Shown here in pieces: positions 17,778 through 26,173 of a stretch of DNA of 64,000 bases; positions within the stretch are counted from its first letter, which is position 1; each line of letters starts with the position of its first letter. The stretch is taken from the NCBI RefSeq assembly GCF_004310335.1, contig NZ_SIRS01000005.1:310001-374000 (forward strand), given 5' to 3'. The DNA is from Hyunsoonleella pacifica. Lineage in GTDB: Bacteria > Bacteroidota > Bacteroidia > Flavobacteriales > Flavobacteriaceae. The notes below the pieces were generated by a model. It made no database searches and had not been told where the DNA came from. It worked only from the letters and a program-made list of their open reading frames with translations. A program made the translations under genes and the position numbers.

Positions 17778-19580
17778 ATGATTATGAAACTTAAACTATT
17801 ATTTACCTTATTCCTTTTTGGAATACTTTTGTCATGCGATAAAGACAATGTTTCGAATGACGATCAACAAGATGATAATCCATCAAACTTTAGCGAAAAT
17901 TTTGGTAATGAAATTACACGTTCATTTCTTGGAACTGTTATTGACAGCAACAGTAATCCTATAGAAGGTGTTATTATTTCTATTGGTAACGATCAAACTC
18001 AAACCGATGAAAATGGTGTTTTTAATATTAAAAATGCTCAAGTAAATGAACGTTTTGCTTATGTAAAAGCTGAAAAATCAGGCTTTATACATGGCTCTCG
18101 TGCTTTAGTTCCAACACATGGTATAAATAAAGTAAGTATTATGCTTTTAGAAGAAGCGGTGGCTGGAAGCACTAATAGTGGAGCCGAAACAACTATAGCT
18201 ATAGCTAACGGAGCTTCAGTAAGTTTAAAAGGGAATTACATAAAAGAAGATGGCACACCCTATTCTGGAAGTCTAGATGTTATTATACATCATTTAGATC
18301 CAATAGATGAAAATGTTACACTGAAAATGCCCGGTATGTTATACGCTGAAAATGAAGAGAATGAAGAACGCATGCTACAAACACTAGGAATGCTAGCTGT
18401 AGAATTAAGAGGTGCTGGTGGAGAGGACTTAAATTTAAGTGAAGGCAGTTCTGCAGAAATTAAAATTCCAATAGACGCTAGTTTACTATCTATGGCACCT
18501 AGCACAATTCCACTTTGGTATTTTGATGAAACTAAAGGGTATTGGATTGAAGAAGGAGAAGCTACTTTAGTGGGCAGTAATTACATCGGAACCGTTAAGC
18601 ATTTTTCGTTTTGGAACTGCGATATACCTGCCGAAGCCGTAAACCTATGTGTTACAGTAACAAATGAAGACAACACGCCTTTTGCTAACACCAAAGTAAC
18701 TATAACAAGTAATACCTATGGCACGCGCGCTGGCTATACTAATGAGTTAGGAGAAGTATGTGGATTAGTACCTAGTGGAGAAACTCTAGAAATTAACATA
18801 TACGACTTTGCAATTTGCGGTTCAAACAGTATTCACTCTGCAATGATTGGCCCCTATACTACTGATGATAGTATTGCTGTAGTGGTTGAACAAAACTCAG
18901 ATATTATAGAAGAAACAGTAATTGGTACTTTTGCCGATTGTAATGAAAACCCTATTACTGAGGGTTATGTAATATTAACCTACGGAGAACAAACCTTTTA
19001 TGATACTGTAATAGATGGTGCTTTTGAAATTAACTTGTTGCGTTGTACTTCATCTGATAGCTTTTCAATTGAAGCAATAGACACCAGTAATTTACAAACT
19101 ACTGGGGCAATAAACTATACCTTTAATGATACGGAAACCAATTTAGGCAATCTACTTTCCTGTAATACCATAGCTGAATTTATTCAGTATACTATTGATA
19201 ATACTGATGAATTATTGATAACCACAAATATTCAAGCTAGCTTTATGGCTTCTGGTGGCAACGTAAATAATAGTTTAAGCATTTCTGGACAAAGAGAAAG
19301 CTCTGGTAATACTAATGGTTGTTTTTACTTGTTTGGTGTTTTAAATGATGCACCTCACACTGGCACTTATGATAATTTAAATTTTGATAGTGAAAATGAT
19401 ACGGGTATAAATATTTCTGAATGTCTTGGTATATCTGGGGATAATAATACTATTATTTATAACGTTACAGCTCTGGGAGCAGTAGATGAATATATAGATA
19501 TTAATTTTAGTGGTAGTTACGAAGATTTTAACGGTAATCCACATACCATTACAGGTATCATTCATGTATTGAGAGATTAA
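17778..19580 (+). CDS. Surface lipoprotein with carboxypeptidase-like regulatory repeats
   Basis: A 600-residue lipoprotein (signal ending GILLSC near residue 20; ATG 17784 is an equally good start). Residues about 45-125 form a carboxypeptidase-regulatory-like beta domain (FLGTVIDSNSNPIEGVIISIGNDQTQTDENGVFNIKNAQV), and similar domains recur near residues 290-370 and 375-460. The Cys-poor, Thr/Asn-rich C-terminal part resembles other Bacteroidota cell-surface proteins. No enzymatic motif is seen, so a structural or binding role at the outer membrane is likely but unknown. It stands alone between metK and the cassette array and has its own terminator. Confidence 0.75.
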   Translation: MIMKLKLLFTLFLFGILLSCDKDNVSNDDQQDDNPSNFSENFGNEITRSFLGTVIDSNSNPIEGVIISIGNDQTQTDENGVFNIKNAQVNERFAYVKAEKSGFIHGSRALVPTHGINKVSIMLLEEAVAGSTNSGAETTIAIANGASVSLKGNYIKEDGTPYSGSLDVIIHHLDPIDENVTLKMPGMLYAENEENEERMLQTLGMLAVELRGAGGEDLNLSEGSSAEIKIPIDASLLSMAPSTIPLWYFDETKGYWIEEGEATLVGSNYIGTVKHFSFWNCDIPAEAVNLCVTVTNEDNTPFANTKVTITSNTYGTRAGYTNELGEVCGLVPSGETLEINIYDFAICGSNSIHSAMIGPYTTDDSIAVVVEQNSDIIEETVIGTFADCNENPITEGYVILTYGEQTFYDTVIDGAFEINLLRCTSSDSFSIEAIDTSNLQTTGAINYTFNDTETNLGNLLSCNTIAEFIQYTIDNTDELLITTNIQASFMASGGNVNNSLSISGQRESSGNTNGCFYLFGVLNDAPHTGTYDNLNFDSENDTGINISECLGISGDNNTIIYNVTALGAVDEYIDINFSGSYEDFNGNPHTITGIIHVLRD

Positions 19581-19602
19581 AATAATAAACTATTATAATT
19601 TA

Positions 19603-19632
19603 AAAAAGACCACTTTAAAAGGTGGTCTTTTT
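19603..19632 (+). terminator. Terminator of the surface lipoprotein gene
   Basis: The arms AAAAAGACCAC and GTGGTCTTTTT form an 11-bp stem 22 bases after the stop, followed by T residues. Confidence 0.88.
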
Positions 19633-19889
19633 GTTTTTAATCATTTTAAGTGTGTGTAAATTTACCTTTAACTTCCTCCTTCCCCATTCTTATAAAAAAT
19701 GACAACCCTATTTTATGTTAGTTATAATAATTGCTTATTCTTACCTTCATAAAAAAACACATTAATTTTTGGTTTATTCCATTTGTTATTTAAAATTTCT
19801 TTTACGGCAATCTTAAGTGCTACATGATGTTAGCAAGTAGCATAAAAATTCACAAAACAACAGTTAAATACAAGTATTTACATACGTGT

Positions 19890-19936
19890 ATTTTGTATAT
19901 CAAGTTTATAAAAAAAGTGAATTTGATATACAAAAT
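19890..19936. repeat. 14-bp perfect inverted repeat in the gap before the cassette array
   Basis: ATTTTGTATATCAA (19890-19903) and TTGATATACAAAAT (19923-19936) are perfect complements 19 bases apart. There is no T-run to make it an ordinary terminator. The 477-base gap at 19581-20057 otherwise shows only the preceding terminator and, at 20034, the first cassette boundary. No gene is seen in it. Confidence 0.6.
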
Positions 19937-20057
19937 GCATGACTATAAAAAAGCATTTTTCTTAGTGTTTGCAGATGTTATGTGAATTTTATTACTATTT
20001 TTATGCATGTGCAAAACTTGCATATATATACTAGTTAGCCACAAGTTGAAAAAACAG

Positions 20058-20435
20058 ATGAACTACGAAATACCAAATACATATAATTGGTTTGCGAAAC
20101 TGAATTTAACTCAATTCATTCCTTGGAATTTTGAAACGGAAATTAATCCGAATTCATCAATCAACGAGCGATTTAAAATTGAATGTGAACAAAATCGACA
20201 AGTTTTGACTTTTGGACGGAGACAAGATATGGACACTTATGTCGGATTTGAAATTGTGAATGGAAAAGTATCGGAAAATGTTATTGTTTTTCATCCTTCA
20301 TTCGGTAAAAATGTAAAAGGTTGGGATATAATAGAATCTGAACATTCGGATTTCTTTGACTTTATGCAAAAAAGAGTGCTACCTGAAATGAAAGAATGGA
20401 TTCCAGAAGACGATGTTAATGATTATATGGAATAA
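20058..20435 (+). CDS. Cassette gene: hypothetical protein, 125 aa
   Basis: The ATG at 20058 lies 16 bases after the cassette boundary and is preferred over an upstream non-ATG start. The protein is acidic and Trp/Phe-rich, soluble-looking, with the segment VIVFHPSFGKNVKGWDIIESEHSDFF. I do not recognise a family with confidence; a distant likeness to SMI1/KNR4-type immunity proteins is possible but unproven. Its stop is directly followed by the ATG of the DUF2384 gene, so the two are translationally coupled and may act as a pair. Confidence 0.7.
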   Translation: MNYEIPNTYNWFAKLNLTQFIPWNFETEINPNSSINERFKIECEQNRQVLTFGRRQDMDTYVGFEIVNGKVSENVIVFHPSFGKNVKGWDIIESEHSDFFDFMQKRVLPEMKEWIPEDDVNDYME

Positions 20436-20717
20436 ATGGCTGAACTTGAACAATATTATAACGGACAAAAAAGTTGGTTAGAATTTTCATCAAACTTTAA
20501 TGATGAATGGAAATCATCTGAATTCCAAAAATCTCTCTTGAATAAACTAAACAATCAAATAGACATAGCCAGAGTAATTTATTTCCATATTGGAGAAAAT
20601 AGTTTGGAATGGTTAAATAAGAAAATCCCAGCATTAAATAATCTTACACCTTTAGAATGTTTGAAAACAGAAAAAACAACCAACAGACTGAAAGTGTGTC
20701 TGATGAGAATGAAATAA
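20436..20717 (+). CDS. Cassette gene: MbcA/ParS/Xre (DUF2384) antitoxin-type domain protein
   Basis: This 93-residue protein ends in IPALNNLTPLECLKTEKTTNRLKVCLMRMK, which fits the DUF2384 toxin-binding module (pattern 'ALGG-x-P-x-x-LL-x-T-x-x-G'). The N-terminal DNA-binding half of full antitoxins is missing. The usual partner, a RES-domain toxin, is absent; the coupled upstream gene is unrelated to it. The start codon abuts the upstream stop (TAA then ATG). It could be a solitary antitoxin, an anti-addiction module, or part of an unrecognised pair. Confidence 0.6.
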   Translation: MAELEQYYNGQKSWLEFSSNFNDEWKSSEFQKSLLNKLNNQIDIARVIYFHIGENSLEWLNKKIPALNNLTPLECLKTEKTTNRLKVCLMRMK

Positions 20718-20723
20718 AAACCA

Positions 20724-20860
20724 GTGGCTAACACTGTGTATAATTCATTGTTAGTAAAGGCTTACTTACGAAAATCCTTGCGGATTTTCAATTCGGTTTG
20801 TATTTGCTAAATTAGTTGCTTAATCACGCAACGAAATCATACACTTTACCGTTAGGTGCA
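20724..20860 (+). repeat. attC-like cassette recombination site 1
   Basis: This 137-base site runs from GTGGCTAAC to GTTAGGTGCA. Nested pairing includes GTGTAT/ATACAC (20736, 20839) and an apical hairpin GAAAATCC/GGATTTTC (20770-20777, 20782-20789). Confidence 0.75.
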
Positions 20861-20874
20861 ATTTGAAGGAGAAT

Positions 20875-21303
20875 TTAATCCTCAAAGAAATCATCTGGAA
20901 TATTTGCTATTGGAAGAGTAAAACCTTTATATTGTGTCGAAGACAGATAAACCGACAACATTCCTCTTGAACCTCCAATTGCTATGTTTAATAATTTACG
21001 TGCAAATTTTGAGTCTAAAATATTATTTTTATCTTTTTTTATTAATACATCTTTTAAATCATAAACCCCAAACTCAAAGAAAGAACTTAAACCAAATAAA
21101 TCTTTTTCGTTTTCTTTCAATATAACTGTCAAGTCAATTTTCACTCCCACAGCTGAATTTTTTTCATCTATTTGAAATTCTGAATTTAAAGCTATATTAA
21201 TATTTTCAAACTTTAAATCACCTTCGAAAACATTATCATTATTTACTTGGAAAGAAAGTGCTTTGGCATTGAAAATCTCAATACTGATATCTGATTTTTT
21301 CAT
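20875..21303 (-). CDS. Cassette gene: SecB-like chaperone of a toxin-antitoxin-chaperone module
   Basis: A 142-residue protein of alternating beta-strand pattern ending FARKLLNIAIGGSRGMLSVYLSSTQYKGFTLPIANIPDDFFED. This recalls the SecB C-terminal part (arginine-glycine turn, then LP-x-I near the end). SecB-like proteins of this type stabilise HigA-like antitoxins in TAC modules such as the mycobacterial HigBA-SecB system. It is third in a minus-strand operon, 15 bases after the antitoxin. The family call comes from pattern and context; no search was done. Confidence 0.55.
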   Translation of the reverse strand: MKKSDISIEIFNAKALSFQVNNDNVFEGDLKFENINIALNSEFQIDEKNSAVGVKIDLTVILKENEKDLFGLSSFFEFGVYDLKDVLIKKDKNNILDSKFARKLLNIAIGGSRGMLSVYLSSTQYKGFTLPIANIPDDFFED

Positions 21304-21318
21304 TGTTTATATTCTAAA

Positions 21319-21891
21319 TTAATCAATGTTTACTAATTTGGGTCTCCTCACAGCTAATTCATTTCCTTTACTTCGAATTTTAAAAGGCTCTTCTGTTCTT
21401 AATTTAAACGTACTAACCTCAGAACCAGTTAAAATAAAATCGTGTATCTTTTTAGATTCATAAACTCCATAAGTTTTAAAATTATCCCAAATATTTTTTC
21501 TCAAACTTATGTATTCAGCTTTATTCTCTAATTCTTTAATCTTGGCTTTAAGATTATGAATCTCCAATCTCAAGTCTTCTTCTGTTTCTATTTTAAAGAC
21601 TTTACAATCAATATTATCTTTAATATTATTGCTTGAAAGTTTTTTAATGATAGACATTCCCGTTCGCGCTTCTATTAAACTTAAAGTTAAAATAGTGAAG
21701 TTGTGGTTTCCTGAAACCCATCTAGTTACATCACTAGCTGTTTTACCAACTAATTTAGCAAAAGTCTTCTTATTCATACCTTTAACAGAACGAATATAAT
21801 TACTAATCATAATAGCTATTTCAGTAGAATGAGCAGTATAATTTTCAATCTCTTTTGGTATCTCGAAATCTAAATCATTTATGTTTTTCAT
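21319..21891 (-). CDS. Cassette gene: HigA-like Xre antitoxin with long C-terminal tail
   Basis: A 190-residue protein. Residues about 20-75 form an Xre-type helix-turn-helix (SNYIRSVKGMNKKTFAKLVGKTASDVTRWVSGNHNFTILTLSLIE). A coiled-coil-like stretch follows (LRLEIHNLKAKIKELENKAEYI), then a 70-residue tail. Plain HigA proteins are near 100 residues, so the tail is a candidate chaperone-addiction segment that would need the SecB-like neighbour. Its start overlaps the toxin stop by four bases (ATGA), implying coupled translation. Confidence 0.75.
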   Translation of the reverse strand: MKNINDLDFEIPKEIENYTAHSTEIAIMISNYIRSVKGMNKKTFAKLVGKTASDVTRWVSGNHNFTILTLSLIEARTGMSIIKKLSSNNIKDNIDCKVFKIETEEDLRLEIHNLKAKIKELENKAEYISLRKNIWDNFKTYGVYESKKIHDFILTGSEVSTFKLRTEEPFKIRSKGNELAVRRPKLVNID

Positions 21892-22397
21892 AATTCTAAA
21901 ATTTCTTCTTTATCAATTTCATCAATAGATAATCCATACTTTTTTTCAAGCATTTCTATATGTTTTGAAATAGTACATAATTCTTCGGCTGAATCTTCGC
22001 ATTCAGGAACTTCTTGATAAGTTTTAATTTCAATCCCATCAATCATTTCTGGTTTATGACATCCTCCTCCTATGATTATTGTACTTCCATTTAACACCCA
22101 ATAATAAAGTCTATATCTACTTGTGATTTTTTCTCCGTCTTCATATTTACTGGGTAATGCGAATAACCCTTCTCTTCCTGAACAAGCTTCTTTTCTTCCT
22201 TCAATTCCATATACATTAGCTGTATTAAATATTTGTGATTTTAAAATTTGAGCATCTTGCAACGATATTTGAGAAAGGTTTTTTAAAAAATCAAAAGTTG
22301 GATTGGAAATTGAATTTCCATTTGAATCACAAATTTCATAAGTGTAAATATTCACGACTTTGGCATCTTCAACAAATTCTCCGATTTTAAAATTCAT
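21888..22397 (-). CDS. Cassette gene: probable toxin of the three-gene module
   Basis: A 169-residue protein, first gene of the minus-strand operon and directly upstream of a HigA-like antitoxin. The central segment SRYRLYYWVLNGSTIIIGGGCHKP resembles the last strands of RelE/HigB or Gp49-type ribonuclease toxins, but the match is weak and the length is greater than theirs (about 100). Gene order toxin-antitoxin-chaperone is that of HigBAC systems. If the call is right it is an mRNA interferase acting in the cytoplasm, held in check by the antitoxin and SecB-like protein. Confidence 0.5.
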   Translation of the reverse strand: MNFKIGEFVEDAKVVNIYTYEICDSNGNSISNPTFDFLKNLSQISLQDAQILKSQIFNTANVYGIEGRKEACSGREGLFALPSKYEDGEKITSRYRLYYWVLNGSTIIIGGGCHKPEMIDGIEIKTYQEVPECEDSAEELCTISKHIEMLEKKYGLSIDEIDKEEILEL

Positions 22398-22403
22398 AAA
22401 TAC

Positions 22404-22413
22404 ACATATATGT
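22404..22413. promoter_or_regulatory. Palindrome at the promoter of the toxin-antitoxin operon
   Basis: ACATATATGT is a perfect 10-bp palindrome seven bases in front of the first gene of the module, a typical place for an antitoxin operator. It could also be chance in AT-rich DNA. Confidence 0.4.
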
Positions 22414-22473
22414 AAAATGCTAAACTAAATAATTTATTTGAATTACAATGCAAAAAATATCTTAAATAAAAAC

Positions 22474-22612
22474 TGCACCTAACAACGTGTATATTCAATT
22501 GCTAACTTCTAGCCTACTTGGGAAAATCCTCGCGGATTTTCAATTCAGTAATTATTTGCTAAATTAATGCTTAAACAACGCAACTGAAACATACACAAAA
22601 ACGTTGTGTGTA
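22474..22612 (+). repeat. attC-like cassette recombination site 2
   Basis: This 139-base site runs from TGCACCTAAC to GTTGTGTGTA, with apical hairpin GAAAATCC/GGATTTTC (22522-22529, 22534-22541). The left core ACCTAAC fits RYYYAAC exactly. Confidence 0.75.
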
Positions 22613-22617
22613 ATTAA

Positions 22618-23867
22618 ATGAACAATGTAAATTTAGAATATAATTCAACTTACATCAGTATTAATTTACTTGATGAACTTGACTATGTAATTGGGGAATA
22701 TGGAAAACCAAACTCTATTTTTATTTACTCATTAAATGCATTTTAAGAAGCTTTTATACTAAATAGTAATTTTTATATTTCTGGACAGGAAGCTAAACAC
22801 TTTCAGATTGTCTCTAAAGCAATGTTTCCGAATGGGAGACCTATATTGGAATTACTTGCTCAATCCAAAAATCTGATGGCAATCGGAGGAATTGGAAATA
22901 GTATTGGACAAGTAGTTAGTTTAGGCAAATTTGACCCTGAAAATCCAACAAGCTATCAAGAGAGAATTGAACATTACATCAATAACGGTTTAAATACGGA
23001 AGACACTAGAAAAAAGTATTTGATAATACCTTCCATTAATGACAATAGCTACAATTTCAAATACTTAAATATTGGAAGAGTAGATGATGGTTATGTAGCC
23101 ACTGAAAGTACAAATGCACCAGATAAATTTTTCAAAAAACTATGTGATGTCACTGAACATTCAAACGTTCAGGCTACGTTACCTTTTTATAGCTACCAGT
23201 TTCAAATAAATGACGTTAAAAATAGAGGAATAAGTAGGGAAATAATAACACAGTTGACTGATAGTTTCAAAAACAAACAAAAACTAGTCAATCAATATTT
23301 TGGAATCCAACACCAAACTGTTCCACCATTAGTTACTATTTTACTTTCTCATGCAAAAGCATATCTGATATTCCAAGCAAAATTCTACAACTAAGAGCAG
23401 ATTTCTCTAAATTGAGACAATCCGTTGTTCATTACGAAAAAAGAATCAATGATGCGGATACAATCAAAGAACAGCTTGATGCTATTGATGAATTAAACGA
23501 ATTTTGGTCAGCATTTAATAAGAAGTATTCGGAGGATAAAAGATTACTATATCAGTTTTGGGAAGTAGCTGAGGAATCAAATTATGAAAAAGCTATTGAT
23601 GACGCTTTTGATTCTGGAGACACGTCAGAAATGATAGAGGATTTGAACGTTGGAAAAATTGCTGGAAAGGGAGCAAAAAAAATGTTTGAATGGTATAAAG
23701 ATAGAAAAGTAATTAATCGATTTAGGGGAGTAACTGATATTTGGAAACTATTTGAAAATTCACCAAATATTAAAAAGCATTTATCTGAATTTGAAAGAGT
23801 TTTTAAAGTGAAAATAGATGAATCTGAATTGGTTGAGCTGAATAAAAAATTAGAAAAACTAAAATAA
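22618..23867 (+). pseudogene. Cassette gene broken by a nonsense codon and a frameshift
   Basis: Translation from the ATG at 22618 gives 42 residues to an in-frame TAA (22744-22746). The same frame then continues without break to 23394. Near 23360 the frame must shift: reading the alternative frame from GCA yields a smooth SDIPSKILQLRADFSKLRQSVVHYEKRI that joins the third piece (23412-23867). The whole would be a soluble protein of about 415 residues with a helical, Lys/Glu-rich C-terminus and a middle part around IGGIGNSIGQVVSLG. I do not recognise the family. Two independent lesions show that this cassette is decaying. Confidence 0.75.
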
Positions 23868-23868
23868 C

Positions 23869-23991
23869 TACACACAACAATGGCTACAGGTAATTGCTTC
23901 TACTCGCCTACTTTGGAAATTCCATAGGAATTTCCAACTTGGTGTGTACTTGCAAAGTTAAGTGCTAATCCACGCAACTACTCATAGCCGT
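23869..23991 (+). repeat. attC-like site 3, interrupted by IS110 at its right core
   Basis: The site runs from TACACACAAC, with a strong apical hairpin GGAAATTCC/GGAATTTCC (23915-23923, 23927-23935), to CATAGCCGT. The expected right core GTTGTACACA is found 1.2 kb later at 25208, on the far side of the insertion element. Confidence 0.7.
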
Positions 23992-24017
23992 ATTCCAAGA
24001 TAAAATCCAAATTTATT

Positions 24018-25009
24018 TTAAGCCGCATATTGCTTTAATAACACATAAGGTGTCCCTCTCTTGATAACGGCAAAAGCTCTAGACAAAAGTTTATTTCGAA
24101 CATTGTTCAAAGCAATCATTTTTGGTTTGCCCTGAGCTACTTTAGATTTATAATACAACCGCAGTTCTTGATCGTGCTGTATGGCTGAAATACTAGCCAT
24201 ACTCAATAAACTCTTCATTTTCCTATCGCCTAGATAGTGGCATTTTTTTCGTCTATGAATACTTGTACCAGAACTATACTCAAATGGCACCAACCCACAA
24301 TAGCTTGAAAACTGCCGCCACGTTCTAAAACGATTAAAATTATGAGTATGATAGATTAATTGACATGATAAAACAAAACCTATACCTTTGATGGACTGTA
24401 ATAAATCAAAGCTTTTGTTTAGACGCTCTTCTCCTGTTATTAGCTCGCTCAACCTTGTTTCCGTTGCCCTGATCTGTTTAGATAGATAATCTATACTTCT
24501 TTTAAGAACTCTACAGCCAATATCTGTTGATGGACTGTTTAACAACTGTTGGGTCTCCTTAAGTGTTCCTATAAGCCCTGCTCTATTCCGTACCAATTGA
24601 TCCCTCAATCCTATCAATCTTCCCATTTCTTGAAAGACAACATCCCTGAGCTTACTTGGCTCTAACTCCTCTCTATGAAGCCATGCATACCTAGCTATCA
24701 TACCTGCATCTATCTTATCACTCTTCCCACGAACCAAACCACTGGAACGTTTTATCCTTATGGGGCTCTCCTCTACACAGGGAACTGATTTTTGACTTAG
24801 GTGGGTGGCCAACTTTAAGGAATAGTTACCTGTGTTTTCAAAACAATAAAACAGGCTTTACCCTTTGTTACTTTTTCTACCCAATTGAACATCCCTAAAT
24901 ACCCTTTGTAATCGTTACTGAACACTCGATGCGCACCAGATAAATGGCAGTTTATATCAATGGTCTTTTTTGATACATCAATGCCTACTGCTTCTTCGTA
25001 ATTTTTCAT
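24018..25009 (-). pseudogene. IS110-family DEDD transposase, frameshifted
   Basis: The N-terminal piece (24815-25009) begins MKNYEEAVGIDVSKKTID, which supplies the first catalytic Asp of the RuvC-like DEDD domain. The C-terminal piece (24018-24812) includes RGKSDKIDAGMIARYA, and the IS116/IS110/IS902 domain SIKGIGFVLSCQLIYHTHNFNRFRTWRQFSSYCGL divided over about residues 140-180 of that piece. Between them the frame slips by one base in a short T-run near 24840. Restoring one T gives FENTGNYSLKLATHL, as expected for the family. The enzyme is therefore probably inactive unless frameshifting or a sequence error explains the gap. Confidence 0.85.
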
Positions 25010-25017
25010 ATTTTTAT

Positions 25018-25207
25018 TATTTGAAAGTTAAATTGTTGCGGTAACTATTTCCTTTGTTGGGTTCTTGAAAACCTAGTATTCCAATTAGTTCTTTGCAACC
25101 TATAGAGGAAAAAGAGGACTGGCACATCTAATAAGCCATTAACTTAAAGACCGTTTTAGTTCTCCTCTTTTCTTGTGTTAATTTAACAATTCAAAGTAAA
25201 GGAGACC
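25018..25207 (-). ncRNA. Candidate bridge RNA region of the IS110 element
   Basis: IS110-group elements encode a bridge RNA in the noncoding end before the transposase. This 190-base segment holds GTATTCCAA (25076-25084), an exact copy of the left junction (23990-23998). It also holds AGACCGTT (25148-25155), an exact copy of the right junction (25203-25210). Complementary segments AGAGGA and TCCTCT flank an internal loop. This arrangement is expected of guide loops, but the RNA itself is inferred. Confidence 0.45.
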
Positions 25208-25232
25208 GTTGTACACAACATAAACGAACAAT

Positions 25233-26015
25233 ATGAATAGAAAAATAATTACATTTTTAATATTAGCAATCTTCGCAAATTTTGGATATGCTCAATTCGA
25301 AAAAATCAACATTAAAACAGAAAATTTGACAGAAGCGAATTATCTGAAAATAGATGATTTTTATTTAACTCACTACTTATACATTGACTTGTTTTTAAGA
25401 GAAAATCTGTTTCCAGAAGTAAGTCCTGAAGACGTTTCATCTATTCTAGAAGCATTGAAAAAATACGTTTCAGTTGAAAATAAATTGGATATCGAAATTG
25501 AAAAACCTGGAAAAAGGAATTACTTAATTCGATTTGCTATTTTAAAAAAAGATGACGGAACTGAACTTTTGATAGCTTTCACGAATTGGAGCGTTAAGAA
25601 AAAAGAGTTTGAAAAAGATATTAAAATGGAAAATGATTCCTATACGAGATGGTATTTTCTAAATGATAACAAAATGACTTACCGAAAAGATATGTCTGAC
25701 CAAAGCGATTATTCAACTATGAGTAAATCTGACTTGGCCAATGCTTATCTATTCGATGAAATATCTGAAAATGATTCTGAGATAAAAAATGCAATAGATG
25801 AGTATCTAAATCAGAGCAAATTAAGTGTTTCAGATAAAATTATGGCGAATTTAATTTTATTGAAATACCAAATTTTTCAAAAAAAGAACGATAATGTGAC
25901 TAAACAAACTGAATACTTAACTGAACTATTTGAGAAAAATAAGTCGGAATCTAATTTAAGAGGTTTACAAGCAGCATTTAATGCGACAAAATTTCAAATA
26001 GAATTAAGTAAATAA
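25233..26015 (+). CDS. Cassette gene: secreted hypothetical protein, 260 aa
   Basis: The protein starts with a Sec signal peptide (MNRKIITFLILAIFANFGYAQ, cut after YAQ divided at about residue 20). A 240-residue acidic, Lys/Glu/Asp-rich body follows with no membrane segment or known catalytic motif. I cannot name a family. It begins 25 bases after the cassette boundary at 25208 and ends five bases before the next attC-like site, so it fills its cassette completely, as integron cassettes usually do. Confidence 0.7.
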   Translation: MNRKIITFLILAIFANFGYAQFEKINIKTENLTEANYLKIDDFYLTHYLYIDLFLRENLFPEVSPEDVSSILEALKKYVSVENKLDIEIEKPGKRNYLIRFAILKKDDGTELLIAFTNWSVKKKEFEKDIKMENDSYTRWYFLNDNKMTYRKDMSDQSDYSTMSKSDLANAYLFDEISENDSEIKNAIDEYLNQSKLSVSDKIMANLILLKYQIFQKKNDNVTKQTEYLTELFEKNKSESNLRGLQAAFNATKFQIELSK

Positions 26016-26019
26016 ATAC

Positions 26020-26145
26020 TGTGTACAACAATGAACTAAGCTAAAATCCAAATTTTAATTTATAAAATCAGGCTGATTTCTACAGTGGAATAATCCTGCG
26101 GATGATTCCACAACGAAATCATACACAAACCCGTTAGCAAACATT
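26020..26145 (+). repeat. attC-like cassette recombination site 4
   Basis: This 126-base site runs from TGTGTACAAC to GTTAGCAAACATT, with a long apical hairpin GTGGAATAATCC / GGATGATTCCAC (26085-26111). Confidence 0.75.
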
Positions 26146-26173
26146 AAAACAGATTATTAATAACATTTATAAA

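Larger units (their letters stand above)
23992..25207 (-). mobile_element. IS110-family insertion sequence inserted in an attC core
   Basis: Boundaries are inferred from the split attC: the left flank ends TAGCC-GT and the right flank resumes GT-TGTACAC, so a two-base GT is present on both sides of a 1,216-base element. The element has no terminal inverted repeats, which is normal for the family. It carries one frameshifted DEDD transposase gene and about 200 noncoding bases upstream of it. IS110/IS1111 relatives are known that target integron attC sites. Confidence 0.8.

Noticed and set aside
24815-25009. Programmed -1 frameshift joining the two transposase frames
   Set aside because: The frame change lies in a four-T run, but the codons there do not form a canonical X-XXY-YYZ slippery heptamer. 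IS110 transposases are normally single frames, so a mutation or sequence error is more likely.
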